Assembly (NCBI GenBank): GCA_963772335.1
Contig: CAVYXF010000001.1
Location: 1,364,001-1,428,000, forward strand
DNA: 64,000 bases
Direction of reading: 5' to 3'
From: CAVYXF01 sp963772335
GTDB lineage: Bacteria > Pseudomonadota > Alphaproteobacteria > Rhizobiales > Rhodomicrobiaceae
Part shown: piece by piece, positions 7,888 through 17,133 of the stretch
Layout: each line of letters starts with the position of its first letter
How positions within the stretch are numbered: position 1 is the first letter of the stretch
Program-made: the position numbers and the translations under genes
Notes under the pieces: model-generated
Seen by the model: the letters and a program-made list of their open reading frames with translations, nothing else
Told to the model about the DNA's origin: nothing
The model's database searches: none

Positions 7888-9429
7888 GTGTGAAAACGCC
7901 AAATCATGGCAGCGTGGGATCTTCCATCGAGGAGGGTTTCATGCATCGCTTTGTCCAGGGCGAGGACCGCGCTCAGACTTCTCTTCTGCCAGCCTCTTTG
8001 GAGGATTATGTCGATGCGGACAATCAGGCGCGGATCATAGAGGCATTCGTCGAAGCGCTGGATCTTGGCGCGCTCGGCTTTGCGATCGTGCCAGCTGCAA
8101 CCGGTCGGCCGAGCTATCATCCCGCAACGCTGCTGAAACTCTACATCTACGGCTATCTCAACCGCATCCAATCGAGCCGGCGGCTGGAACGCGAATGCCA
8201 GCGCAATGTCGAGCTGATGTGGCTGACCGGGCGCCTTGCGCCGGACTTCAAAACCATCGCCGATTTCCGGCGCGACAATGGCGCTGCGATCTGTGCGGCC
8301 TGCGCGCAGTTCATCGTCATCTGCCGCAATCTTGGCCTGTTCACGCGGCCGATTGCGGCCATCGACGGCAGTAAATTCAAGGGTGTGAACGCCCGCGACA
8401 AGAATTTCACGCGGGGCAAGGTGAAGACGCGCCTGGCTCACCTCAGCGAAACGATTGCGCGTTATCTGACCGCGCTCGATGCTGCGGATCGCCAGGAAAG
8501 CATGGGGGTGGAATCCGGCAGCAAGCGTTTGCGCGAGAAACTGGTCCAGCTGAAAGCGCAGATGCAAAAGCTCAAGGCCTTGGAAGCCGCCGTCGACGCC
8601 GCGCCCGACAAACAGGTTTCGCTCACCGATCCTGACACGCGGCTCATGGTGATCGGCGATCGCCTGACCGGTGTCGTCGGCTACAATGTGCAGACCGCCG
8701 TCGACACCGAGCATCACCTCATCATTGCCCATGAGGTCACGAACCAGGTCGTCGATCGCGGGCAGTTGCCGAAGATGGCGGCGATGGCCAAGGAGGCCCT
8801 CGGTTTCGAGACGATCGAGGCCATTGCCGACGCCGGCTATTATCGCGGCCCCGACCTGCTCTCTTGCCGAGACATTGGCGTGACTGCGCTCACGCCCCGA
8901 ACGAACACCTCCAACGCCAAAGCCGAGGGACGTTTCGGCAAGGAGGCGTTCGTCTATCTGCCTGAAGAAAACACCTATCGCTGCCCGGCCGGGCAAATCC
9001 TCACGCACCGCTACGACAGCACGGAAGGCGATCTCACCATGTCCACTTACTGGTGCACCGCCTGCCCGACCTGTCCGATGAAAAGTCAGTGCACGACGGG
9101 AAAGCAGCGCCGCGTCAGACGTTGGGAGCACGAGAGCCTTGTCGAGGCAATGACCTCTCGAATGGAGGCAATCGACGCCATGGCGATCCGGCGTGAGACT
9201 GCCGAGCACCCCTTCTCGACCATCAAAGCCTCGATGGGGGCAACCCACTTCCTGTGCAAAGGCTTAAAAGCCGTGCGAACCGAAATGAGCCTGCATGTAC
9301 TTGCCTATAACCTCCGGCGGATCATGGCGACACTCGGTATTGGGAAGCTGCGCACAGCGCTGGCGGCCTGAGCCAGCGGGTGCAGGCAACTCCTGTCTGC
9401 TCGATCCTTGCGTCCCGACGTTTTCACAC
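7888..9429 (+). mobile_element. IS1182-family insertion sequence
   Basis: An inverted pair GTGTGAAAACG (7888-7898) and CGTTTTCACAC (9419-9429) brackets a full-length IS1182-type transposase. The perfect match is 11 bases; flanking bases may extend it. No clear target duplication was seen. The element sits between the end of trpE and the ktrBA genes and marks the left part of an accessory stretch that replaces the expected trp genes. Confidence 0.85.
7941..9371 (+). CDS. IS1182-family transposase
   Basis: This 476-residue DDE transposase starts at the ATG at 7941 (after GAGGAGGG). The N-terminal helical domain (HPATLLKLYIYGYLNRIQSS, LMWLTGRLAPDFKTIADFRR) is typical of the IS1182/IS5 group. 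Catalytic residues are the Asp in AAIDGSKFKG, the Asp in AIADAGYYRGPDL, and the Glu in TAEHPFSTIKASMG. A cysteine cluster at about 370-390 (CPAGQ, CTACPTCPMKSQC) precedes the Glu and is common in this family. The frame is uninterrupted, so the enzyme may be active. Confidence 0.93.
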   Translation: MHRFVQGEDRAQTSLLPASLEDYVDADNQARIIEAFVEALDLGALGFAIVPAATGRPSYHPATLLKLYIYGYLNRIQSSRRLERECQRNVELMWLTGRLAPDFKTIADFRRDNGAAICAACAQFIVICRNLGLFTRPIAAIDGSKFKGVNARDKNFTRGKVKTRLAHLSETIARYLTALDAADRQESMGVESGSKRLREKLVQLKAQMQKLKALEAAVDAAPDKQVSLTDPDTRLMVIGDRLTGVVGYNVQTAVDTEHHLIIAHEVTNQVVDRGQLPKMAAMAKEALGFETIEAIADAGYYRGPDLLSCRDIGVTALTPRTNTSNAKAEGRFGKEAFVYLPEENTYRCPAGQILTHRYDSTEGDLTMSTYWCTACPTCPMKSQCTTGKQRRVRRWEHESLVEAMTSRMEAIDAMAIRRETAEHPFSTIKASMGATHFLCKGLKAVRTEMSLHVLAYNLRRIMATLGIGKLRTALAA

Positions 9430-9636
9430 GGGCTCGCCTCGGAGCAGACAATCGGCGGTTCGGGCCCATAACCCTCACTGTCTCTTCCAATTAGTGAAGC
9501 AACAGCTCACCTTTTCTCAGCGAGCCGCGAATACTTACTGTTGAGCAGACTTCCGCCCTGGACCAATTTGGGTCGGTGCCGTATGGCAGAATGCGAGCCG
9601 TAATCTTCGCATTCCGCCAGAAATCGAGGTTACATA

Positions 9637-10968
9637 TTGCGACACGCGATTGAGCATCCGGCCCGATTGGTGCCACTGGCGTTTCTTGCCGTCATCCTCA
9701 TTGGCGTGGTCCTACTGATGCTGCCGATTTCGAGGGCCGGTCCCGGAAGCGCTCCGCTGCTGACCGCCTTGTTTACCGCTACGTCGGCCGTCTGTGTGAC
9801 CGGGCTTATAGTTGTCGATACGCCAACGTACTGGTCCGGATTCGGTCAGGGTATCATTCTTGCCCTGTTTCAAGTCGGCGGTTTTGGAATCATGACCGGT
9901 GCAACGCTCCTCGGTCTCCTCATCACGCGACGGCTCAAATTGTCGCGGCGTCTCCTCGCGCAAGCCGAGATCAAGAGTTTTACACTCGGCGACGTCGCCA
10001 GTATCCTGCGCCTGATTTTTCTAGTCACGGTCACCATCGAAGGTCTGACAACTATCATCCTTGGACTGCGCCTGCGCTATGCTTACGGCTATTCCTGGGA
10101 TGACGCGCTCTGGCACGGTCTGTTTCAAGCCGTCTCCGCATTTAATAATGCCGGTTTTTCCACTTATTCCGACAGCCTGTCGGGTTTTGCTCTCGATCCC
10201 GTGGTACTCGTCCCGATTATGGCTGCCGTGGTCGTCGGCGGTCTTGGTTTTCCGGTCCTCTTCGAACTCCGCCGCGGCATCCGACACCGGGCACGCTGGT
10301 CGATCCACGCCAAGATCACCCTCTTCGGTACCGCGCTTCTCCTGATCGCCGGCTTTGTTGCGGTGGCAGTTTATGAGTGGACGAACCCGGCGACGCTCGC
10401 ACCCATGGCATGGTCGGCAAAGCTCCTGAACGCCGCCACCCATTCCGTGATGGCTCGGACCGCTGGCTTCAACAGCGTCGATATCGGCAGCATGCGGGTT
10501 GAGACGTTGACGGTTACTTATGCTCTGATGTTCGTTGGCGGTGGCAGCGCCGGCACCGCTGGCGGGATCAAGGTGACCACCTTTTTCCTTCTGGGATTTG
10601 TGGTCTGGGCAGAAATTCGTGGTCAGACCGATACGACCGCATTCCGCCGCCGGGTTGGTGCCCCTGTCCAGCGCCAGGCGCTGACGATTGTGCTCCTGGC
10701 ACTGACCGCGATCGGCGGAGGCCTTGTCATCCTGCTCACGTTGACGGATTTCGCTCTCCAGGACGTGTTGTTCGAGGTAATCTCCGCATTTGCGACGGTC
10801 GGACTTTCCACCGGAATTACAGGCAATCTCCCGCCTGCCGGACAATTGGTTATCATCGCCCTGATGTTCATTGGCCGGATTGGCACGATCACCATTGCAA
10901 GTGCGTTGGCCCTGCAGGAGCGCAACATCCGTTTCCGTTATCCAGAGGAGCGCCCAATCGTTGGTTAA
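9637..10968 (+). CDS. ktrB: KtrB/TrkH-type potassium translocating subunit
   Basis: This 443-residue integral membrane protein forms the K+ (often Na+-dependent) translocation pore. Its four pore-loop repeats are visible: TSAVCVTGLIVV, VSAFNNAGFSTYSDS, SVMARTAGFNSVD and SAFATVGLSTGITG, each with the conserved filter glycine. About eight to ten membrane segments alternate with them. The length suits KtrB better than the longer TrkH. The start is a TTG at 9637 with GAGG 7 bases upstream. The stop overlaps the start of the next gene (ktrA), showing one operon. Its place beside an IS and a restriction-gene remnant suggests it came with the accessory stretch. Confidence 0.9.
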   Translation: MRHAIEHPARLVPLAFLAVILIGVVLLMLPISRAGPGSAPLLTALFTATSAVCVTGLIVVDTPTYWSGFGQGIILALFQVGGFGIMTGATLLGLLITRRLKLSRRLLAQAEIKSFTLGDVASILRLIFLVTVTIEGLTTIILGLRLRYAYGYSWDDALWHGLFQAVSAFNNAGFSTYSDSLSGFALDPVVLVPIMAAVVVGGLGFPVLFELRRGIRHRARWSIHAKITLFGTALLLIAGFVAVAVYEWTNPATLAPMAWSAKLLNAATHSVMARTAGFNSVDIGSMRVETLTVTYALMFVGGGSAGTAGGIKVTTFFLLGFVVWAEIRGQTDTTAFRRRVGAPVQRQALTIVLLALTAIGGGLVILLTLTDFALQDVLFEVISAFATVGLSTGITGNLPPAGQLVIIALMFIGRIGTITIASALALQERNIRFRYPEERPIVG

Positions 10969-11629
10969 GGACATATTATCTCTAGGAGACAGCGTTGTCG
11001 TCATCGGCCTCGGCCGCTTCGGCAGCGCCGTCGCCCAATCCCTGGTGCAACTCGGGCACGATGTGCTCGCTATCGACGAGAGTGCTGAACTTGTGCAGCG
11101 CTGGGCAGATCGCCTGACTCACGTTGTGGAGGCGGACACCTGCGACGCTGAAACATTGCGGCGTCTCGGCGTGCAGGATTTTCCTCACGCCGTGGTTGGG
11201 ATCGGAACGGACATCGAAGCGAGCGTCCTTACCGTTCTGGCGCTTGAGGAGCTCAGAGTGCCGGACATCTGGGCGAAGGCCGTAAACGCGAACCACGGCC
11301 GCATCCTGGAGCGGACCGGCGCGCATCATGTCGTATATCCAGAGGCCGCGATGGGCCAGCGTGTGGCGCACCTCGTCACTGGCAAGATGATCGACTTCAT
11401 TGAGTTCGACGACGGCTTTGCCATCGTCAAGACGAGGGCGCCGCAAGACGCGATGGGCAAGACGCTCGCGGAATTTGGTCTGCGTAGCAAACACGGCGTC
11501 ACCGTCGTCGGCGTGAAGCGGCGAACGGATTTCACCTATGCAACGCCGGAAACTGTGATCGAGCGCGGTGATCTTCTGATTGTTTCCGGCCCCACAAAAC
11601 TGGTGGAGAAGTTCGCCGCGATCAGATGA
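10961..11629 (+). CDS. ktrA: KtrA/TrkA-type potassium transporter regulatory subunit (RCK domain)
   Basis: This 222-residue cytosolic protein gates the KtrB pore by binding nucleotides. It has an RCK_N Rossmann domain (VVVIGLGRFGSAVAQSL, residues about 10-130, with VVEADTCDAETL and GIGTDIEASVLTVLALEEL) and a TrkA_C domain at about 140-220 (FAIVKTRAPQDAMGKTLAEF, IERGDLLIVSGP). The best start is the TTG at 10961, which overlaps the ktrB stop by 8 bases, as expected for coupled subunits. An open frame reaches further upstream but inside ktrB. The single RCK module matches KtrA rather than the double-length TrkA of enterics. Confidence 0.9.
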   Translation: MVKDILSLGDSVVVIGLGRFGSAVAQSLVQLGHDVLAIDESAELVQRWADRLTHVVEADTCDAETLRRLGVQDFPHAVVGIGTDIEASVLTVLALEELRVPDIWAKAVNANHGRILERTGAHHVVYPEAAMGQRVAHLVTGKMIDFIEFDDGFAIVKTRAPQDAMGKTLAEFGLRSKHGVTVVGVKRRTDFTYATPETVIERGDLLIVSGPTKLVEKFAAIR

Positions 11630-11915
11630 GCGGACGGGCATCGCCAGTTCAGCTCCGCTCTCGCTTGCCGTCAAGGGGGCAGATCGATCGCCGCGCAGGG
11701 TTAGGCTATGCCCTTCCGGCGTGCAGGCAGATGTCCGAATAACCGCACTCTCTCCGTGAGTGGTCACGAGAAGCGAGGGGCTGAAATGGGGCCAATTACC
11801 TGCCGGTCTACTGTGATCGCGAAACGGCCGTTCCCACCGCAAAGGCGCCGATCGGCACGGCGTCGGCGAGCGGCAGGGATCGCCTCAAAAAAAGCAGCTA
11901 TTTCGGTTGATTTGG

Positions 11916-12416
11916 CTAGTCGCCCGAATGGGACGACTCCGATGCCTCAGAAGGTGCTGAAGTCTCACAATGCGGCGTGCGTTCAACGGCTGGCAATTGC
12001 CTGTGCATCGCAATCGCGCGTTCGAGGTCGCCCATCTCCACACACGGAATCAGGCAAATGCGCTCAAGCGCCGCAAGATGCTCTTGCGCTTTGGCGAGAT
12101 CGCCGAGCACCAGATAGCGTTCGCCGAGATGTTCGTGCGCGCCGAATTGGCTGCGCTTGCCAGGGTCGAGCCCGCGCTCGAACAGGGTGCCCATGATGGA
12201 AGGATCGATGTTCGACCAGTCCTGATTTGCGGCGCTGAGGGCGACTTTAATGTCCTCATGCGTGAGCGGCAGCGCCTCGTCGTCGTTGAACAGGCCGCCA
12301 TTGAACCATTCGATGCGGTCATAGCCGAGCCGCCCATTCCGCTCGGCCATTGTCCGGAACAGCTCGCGGCAGTTCTGCACGAAGCTGTCGGGGTCGGCGA
12401 GGCTCGCCTCCAGCAT
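11916..12416 (-). pseudogene. Chimeric remnant: MmeI/YeeA-like DNA methylase fragment joined to a TPR-protein fragment
   Basis: Residues 1 to about 96 (FRTMAERNGRLGYDRIEWFN, GGLFNDDEALPLTHEDIKVA, DWSNIDPSIMGTLFERGLDP) match the region before the methylase domain of class I SAM-dependent, MmeI-like restriction-modification enzymes, which are normally around 900 residues. At SQFGAHEH the similarity stops. The next 40 residues (LGERYLVLGDLAKAQEHLAA, LERICLIPC) instead look like a tetratricopeptide protein of the kind where such repeats bind partner proteins. No catalytic methylase motif is left. I read this as two decayed genes fused by deletion. It is preceded at once by an in-frame stop, so the 5' end is also lost. 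Confidence 0.75.
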
Positions 12417-12495
12417 TTAGGCCCGCTTCGAAACCCGGATGAATGCTGTTATAACCAGCGCATACTGCCGACCTGGTGCGAGTCAAGATGTACGA

Positions 12496-13650
12496 TTACT
12501 CGTTCTTGCCGTAGGTGGGTGCCACGCACTCAGGTGGCGGGGCGCTTAACGAGTACACCCGAGCTTTGGCCAGGTCGGCCGCCTTGAGATTTGGCGCCGT
12601 GCCCTCATCGACGCAGGCGCCTTCCAGATTGGTGCCAGCCAGGGTGGGTTTGCCATCGACCATCAAGCTCTCCAGGATGGCGTGACGCATATCCGCACCG
12701 TCAAACTTTGTGCGGCCATCGACGGTCGCATTCTTCAGGTCTGCATCGATAAGATTTGCGCTAGTGAAATTTGCGCCTTGCAGCTTCGCCCACTGCATGC
12801 GAGACCGGACGAAATTGGTGCTGAAATTGAGTTCGGCTCTTTTGGTCGCGACCTCCGGCGGCGACGGTAACTTCGGTTCCGGCTTCTTCGCAAGACTACC
12901 TTTCAGCTCGGCCGCATAAAGATTGGCGCAATAAAAATCGGCACCCTGCAAATCGGTGAAATTCAGCTTGGCCCCGGAAAGATCGGCGCTGTGAAAGTCG
13001 GCGAACTGCAGTTTGACTCGGTTGTTTTCGTCCGCGCCGGAAAAATCGGCATCCTGTAGAGCGAGCTCGGAAAAATCCAAAAAGACAGTGCGGTCTTTCA
13101 TCTTTTTCAGGATGTCGATGGCGTGCTTTGTGTCCGAGCCAATCCTGTGCGAGTTGAAAGATCGGTCGTTCTTGCAGGTCCCTTTGAAATCGATTTTCTC
13201 CGCCCACACCCGCAGCCCGTCGGCAATCACTCCGGCAATTTTGTCTTGGCCCTCCGGTCCCCGCCCGGTCGCCCAGGTCGCCAGCTGGTCCATTGCGCGG
13301 ATTCGGGCCGGCGGCGATGCATCCGAAGCGTAGAGGATAGCGGTTGCCTTTTCGAACCGATCGGAATCTTTTTCCTGCTTGCCATAGACGAATTGATAGT
13401 AGCCGAATATCGCGCCGGCGAGGACGATGGCTGTGCCGTAAGTCGTCGCCCTCGCATTTCTTTCCTGGCTCAGCAGTTCGAAACGCCGCTGCGGATCCTC
13501 GACCCTTCTGATGTTTCGCGTGTTTTCGAACGATTTAAGGATGAGTGCCGCGATCAAAATGCCCGTCATGATTGCGAACAGCCGAACGACGCTATGAGCC
13601 GTTTCCGGATCAGCGAGTCCAAACTTGAGAAGATCGCCAACAAAAGACAT
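12496..13650 (-). CDS. Membrane-anchored pentapeptide-repeat protein
   Basis: This 384-residue protein has two membrane segments near the N-terminus (SVVRLFAIMTGILIAALILK and TYGTAIVLAGAIFGYYQFVY). A soluble region at about 95-185 follows, then pentapeptide repeats of the A(D/N)LXX type from about residue 190 to 365 (LQDADFSGAD, FHSADLSGAKLNFTDLQGADF, ANFTSANLIDADLKNATVDG). Such repeats form a right-handed quadrilateral beta-helix that often acts as a scaffold. An insertion rich in Pro and Lys (about 255-275) breaks the helix. The function is unknown. The gene is divergent from the SixA-like phosphatase and closes the accessory stretch. Confidence 0.85.
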   Translation of the reverse strand: MSFVGDLLKFGLADPETAHSVVRLFAIMTGILIAALILKSFENTRNIRRVEDPQRRFELLSQERNARATTYGTAIVLAGAIFGYYQFVYGKQEKDSDRFEKATAILYASDASPPARIRAMDQLATWATGRGPEGQDKIAGVIADGLRVWAEKIDFKGTCKNDRSFNSHRIGSDTKHAIDILKKMKDRTVFLDFSELALQDADFSGADENNRVKLQFADFHSADLSGAKLNFTDLQGADFYCANLYAAELKGSLAKKPEPKLPSPPEVATKRAELNFSTNFVRSRMQWAKLQGANFTSANLIDADLKNATVDGRTKFDGADMRHAILESLMVDGKPTLAGTNLEGACVDEGTAPNLKAADLAKARVYSLSAPPPECVAPTYGKNE

Positions 13651-13777
13651 TTTGAGAGAGAGATTGAGTTTAGAAGGCGGGCGATACGCAATGCCTCATA
13701 AGAACAGGCCTTGAGAAACCTCGTCAATCGTCTTCGCGGACCAGCGTCTTGCAAGAGTGCCGCTGCTTGGAGGTCTT

Positions 13778-14302
13778 ATGTTAACGCTCTCCCTCCTGCG
13801 TCATGCGAAATCCTCCTGGGCCAATCCGATGCTTGAGGATTTCGACCGGCCGCTCGCCTTGCGCGGCCAGAGATCGGCGCCGCGCACCGGCGCCTTCATT
13901 GCCGAGCGCGGACTGATCCCCGATCTGGTGCTGTGCTCCGGCTCGGTGCGCACCCGCGAAACTCTGGGTCTCGCGATGCAGACGTGGAAGGCCGAGCCTA
14001 AGGTCGTCTATGACGATGCGCTCTATCACGCGACCGTCCCGGCGCTGTTCGCCAAGCTGAACGCGGCGCCCGACGATGCCTCCCATTTGATGATGGTCGG
14101 CCATAATCCCGGGATGCATTCTTTTGCGCTGAAGGTGGTCGGCTCGGGGGGGCGGCATGAGCTGCGCAGCCTTGCGCATGAATTCCCCTCTGGGACACTG
14201 GCGGTGGTGGCCATCGAGAAGGCGCATTGGCGGCAGGTCAAGGCCGGCGACGGGCATCTGACGCTGTTTGTCAGCCCGAAGGACCTGCGCGCCGCTTCTT
14301 GA
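13778..14302 (+). CDS. SixA-like histidine phosphatase family protein
   Basis: This protein of 174 residues belongs to the histidine phosphatase superfamily. The phosphate-accepting His is in LSLLRHAKSSW (RHA in place of RHG, as in SixA). The second conserved part is VLCSGSVRTRETL, and the acid/base and second His region is LMMVGHNPGMHSFAL. SixA-type enzymes remove phosphate from phosphohistidine proteins or small phosphate esters; the substrate here is not known. The ATG at 13778 is chosen because GGAGG lies just upstream. A GTG at 13757 in the same frame is less likely. Confidence 0.88.
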   Translation: MLTLSLLRHAKSSWANPMLEDFDRPLALRGQRSAPRTGAFIAERGLIPDLVLCSGSVRTRETLGLAMQTWKAEPKVVYDDALYHATVPALFAKLNAAPDDASHLMMVGHNPGMHSFALKVVGSGGRHELRSLAHEFPSGTLAVVAIEKAHWRQVKAGDGHLTLFVSPKDLRAAS

Positions 14303-14310
14303 GGCTGTCT

Positions 14311-16833
14311 TTAATGCACGCCGGCTTCCAATAAGGCAGGGGCGCCATCGGGGCGGCCACGATGCAGATCCTGAGCAAGGCGCAGCATGCTCCCGGGGCC
14401 GTTGAGCCTCGCGCGGTAGACCTGAGCACTCTCCATGATCTTGAGCACATATTCCCGCGTCTCGGTGAAGGGAATGCGCTCGATCCAGTCGACAGGATCG
14501 ACCTTCTTGTCGCGCGGATCGCCGAACTGAGCGACCCACTGCCTCACCCGGCCGGGACCGGCATTATAAGCCGCAAGCGCCATGATATAGGAGCCGTCAT
14601 AGCTTTGAATGAGCCGGTGGAGAAAGGCCGAGCCGAGCGAGAGATTGTAGCTCGGGTCGCTCGCCAGCTTCTTCTTTTCGAATTTGATGGCAAGGGCGCG
14701 GGCAACCTCCTTGGCGGTCGAAGGCAGGAGCTGCATCAGCCCGACGGCACCGGCACTGCTGACGATCGAAGGATTGAACTCGCTTTCCTGGCGTGTCAGC
14801 GCGTGGATCAGCGGCTCCTCCAGCGCATCGCCGCCGGAGATCATTTTGAAGTCCGGAAGCACGTCTGGATAGGCGTATTGCTCGACGGGGAAGCCGCGGT
14901 TCATCGCGATCTTAGCCATGCGCACGGCGCGGTGGGCGCCTGAGACGCGGGTCGCCAGTTCGCAGGCGAGCGTCATTTCCGGGGCGCTGGTGATCTGCCT
15001 CGCCAGATCGTCGAGGAAGATCGGCACCAGCCCTTCAAGGCCCGCCTTGTTGGCAGCCGCAAGCGCAGTCAGCACCGGGTTCTGGGTGAAGGAGCGGATG
15101 TCCGATTTGTTGGGCCGCGCATGGGGCCGCATGGTGAGCTGGACGGCTTTCGGCTCGGCCATTTGCCGCGAGAGCTGGCCGTAGAAGGTGTGGGTGTATT
15201 GCGCGGCCTCGGCGAAGCGGGCCACCGCCCCACGTTTGTTGCCGAGGACAAGCTCGGCGCGGCCGAGCCAGTAATTGGCACGGGAGCGGCGTTTCGGCAG
15301 ACCACCGGCAGCGGCCGAGGCGAGCAGGTGCTTATGCGCGGTTTTGGCCTCATTCAAGAAGCGCAGGGCAATCCACCCCGCCAGGAACTCCGCATCACTC
15401 AGCTCGTCGGCGGGGAGCTCGCCGCCATAACCTTTGGCGAGTGCATAGGCGGTCTTCGCCTGACCGTTGTTCAGCGCATTGCGGATTTGCGTCTCGCGAT
15501 AGTCCCACCAGCTCAGCGGGTTTATAAGTTTGCTGCCATCGGCCGGCGCCGCGCGCAGCAGCTCCCACACCGTCTCGTCTTTGTCCTTGCGCCTGGCCCA
15601 GGCAACCCGCGCAAGCAGGACAGCCGGATCGCTTTTCATCTCGCTGTCAAGGCCGCCCAGCATCGCGCCGGCTTTGCTATCGCCCTTAATCAGCGCGATC
15701 TGCGCCTGGATGGCTTTTTCCCACTTCTTGTCGACCAGCGGGACCACACGGTCGATGGTCTTGAGGTCGCTCTTGCGGTTCTTCACCAGGAGCCAGTCGA
15801 GGCGCGCCTTGTGGTCTTCCGGGCGCAGGACGCCTGCGAAATTCTCTTTCAGCCGGGTCTCGATCGCTGGCGTGAGATAGTGCTCGCGCCAGGCGGTGCG
15901 GATCAGCTTCTTGCCGTCTTCGGTCTTGCCGGCGGCAATCAGGGCGCCGCCGAATGCCGCCTTCCCCGGACCTGTCGTGGGACGGTGCTCCTGGAAATAG
16001 GCAAGCACCTTCTTCGGATTCGGCTCGCGCCAGAACAGCGCCTCTTCCACGCGCTCCTCGAGCCCGGCGCGGTCTGGCCATAGGAGGTCCGACTCGCGGA
16101 ACGCGGCGATTTCCTCCGGCGTCGTGTCATAAGCACCCGAACGGTAATAATACCAAAGGGCAAGGTTCTTCGCGCCGTTATCGCTGAGCTTGCCGATCAG
16201 CAGACGCGCCGGCGCAAAATCGTCCTTCTGCGCCAGCCGGATAATCTCCTTGAGGTTTTTGATGTCATCGGCGGACAGGTCATAGGCGAGCAGCGGCTTC
16301 AAGGCCTGATCCATCTCGGCCTTCGAGAGCGGCGCGGTCGGCTTCGGCATCGCGGCGGTGCGCAGTACGGGGTCGAAAGCGGCCGGCGCAGTCGCCGCCG
16401 CAAGCACCTCGCTCTGCGGTGCGGCATAAGCGCTATGCGATTTTGCCTCGCCCTCCTCGGTGCCCGCCTGAGGCGTATCCTGCACCGACGCGGCGTCCCG
16501 CGCAGCAGGCTCTTCCGGCTGCGGAGCGGCCGGCAGATTTGTCAGCCCCTCAGCGTCGGATGCCGTGGGCTTGCCATCGGACAAGCGATCGGCCTTGGCG
16601 AGGACCTGTTTCGCCGGCTCCGGCGCAGTTTGCGTTTGCTGTAGTGTTTCGTCCGTTTCAGCAGTCGCAGGTGCAGGCTCGATATGCTCAGCCGAGATGA
16701 TCGCACTGGCCGAGCGCTGCTGCTGCGAGGGGTTCAAGAAGAACAAAACGCCCGCGCAAATACCTACGGCGGTCAAGACCGCCACAGCCGACTTCGCACC
16801 GGATGTACTCAAACGCATGTTATTTAGCGCCAT
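14311..16833 (-). CDS. slt: Soluble lytic murein transglycosylase (Slt family)
   Basis: This 840-residue protein should cleave peptidoglycan glycan strands to 1,6-anhydromuropeptides in the periplasm. It has an N-terminal membrane or signal segment (VAVLTAVGICAGVLFFLNP), an acidic and Ala-rich linker to about residue 160, a long superhelical U/L-type domain at about 170-640, and a C-terminal SLT domain at about 660-800. In the latter the catalytic Glu is in RQESEFNPSIVSSAGAVGLM, followed by QLLPSTAKEVA and ALAAYNAGPGRVRQWV. The gene is convergent with the SixA-like gene, 8 bases apart. dapA is divergent upstream. Confidence 0.93.
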   Translation of the reverse strand: MALNNMRLSTSGAKSAVAVLTAVGICAGVLFFLNPSQQQRSASAIISAEHIEPAPATAETDETLQQTQTAPEPAKQVLAKADRLSDGKPTASDAEGLTNLPAAPQPEEPAARDAASVQDTPQAGTEEGEAKSHSAYAAPQSEVLAAATAPAAFDPVLRTAAMPKPTAPLSKAEMDQALKPLLAYDLSADDIKNLKEIIRLAQKDDFAPARLLIGKLSDNGAKNLALWYYYRSGAYDTTPEEIAAFRESDLLWPDRAGLEERVEEALFWREPNPKKVLAYFQEHRPTTGPGKAAFGGALIAAGKTEDGKKLIRTAWREHYLTPAIETRLKENFAGVLRPEDHKARLDWLLVKNRKSDLKTIDRVVPLVDKKWEKAIQAQIALIKGDSKAGAMLGGLDSEMKSDPAVLLARVAWARRKDKDETVWELLRAAPADGSKLINPLSWWDYRETQIRNALNNGQAKTAYALAKGYGGELPADELSDAEFLAGWIALRFLNEAKTAHKHLLASAAAGGLPKRRSRANYWLGRAELVLGNKRGAVARFAEAAQYTHTFYGQLSRQMAEPKAVQLTMRPHARPNKSDIRSFTQNPVLTALAAANKAGLEGLVPIFLDDLARQITSAPEMTLACELATRVSGAHRAVRMAKIAMNRGFPVEQYAYPDVLPDFKMISGGDALEEPLIHALTRQESEFNPSIVSSAGAVGLMQLLPSTAKEVARALAIKFEKKKLASDPSYNLSLGSAFLHRLIQSYDGSYIMALAAYNAGPGRVRQWVAQFGDPRDKKVDPVDWIERIPFTETREYVLKIMESAQVYRARLNGPGSMLRLAQDLHRGRPDGAPALLEAGVH

Positions 16834-17133
16834 GAATACCCATACGCTCGTTCAGGAACGTCATCGATATGTTATCTATCCCTCTCGGCGGTGGCGGGGT
16901 AAGATCGCCGCTGTCTAGCTCTAAATTCTACCACTCCTGGCCGGGCGATGCGAGCGCTTTGGCCAGGCTGCCTTCGGCAAAGCTAGGCGCAAGCCGTTAA
17001 CGCAGCTTTACGACCGTATTTGCCTTCGCGGCCCAGCTTGCCCAGCTGTGGCGAAATCTTTATGGTTTGTTTGGGTTATTTCTGAGGCGCGGCGGCAAGC
17101 AATGCGCCGGGGCGGAAACGAAGGACTCTCCTC

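Noticed and set aside
7433..8374. 313-codon plus-strand frame across the IS1182 left end
   Set aside because: Its second half is an out-of-frame reading of the transposase and its first half has no recognisable domain.
7749..9248. 499-codon minus-strand frame opposite the IS1182 transposase
   Set aside because: Antisense shadow; the plus-strand transposase keeps all catalytic motifs.
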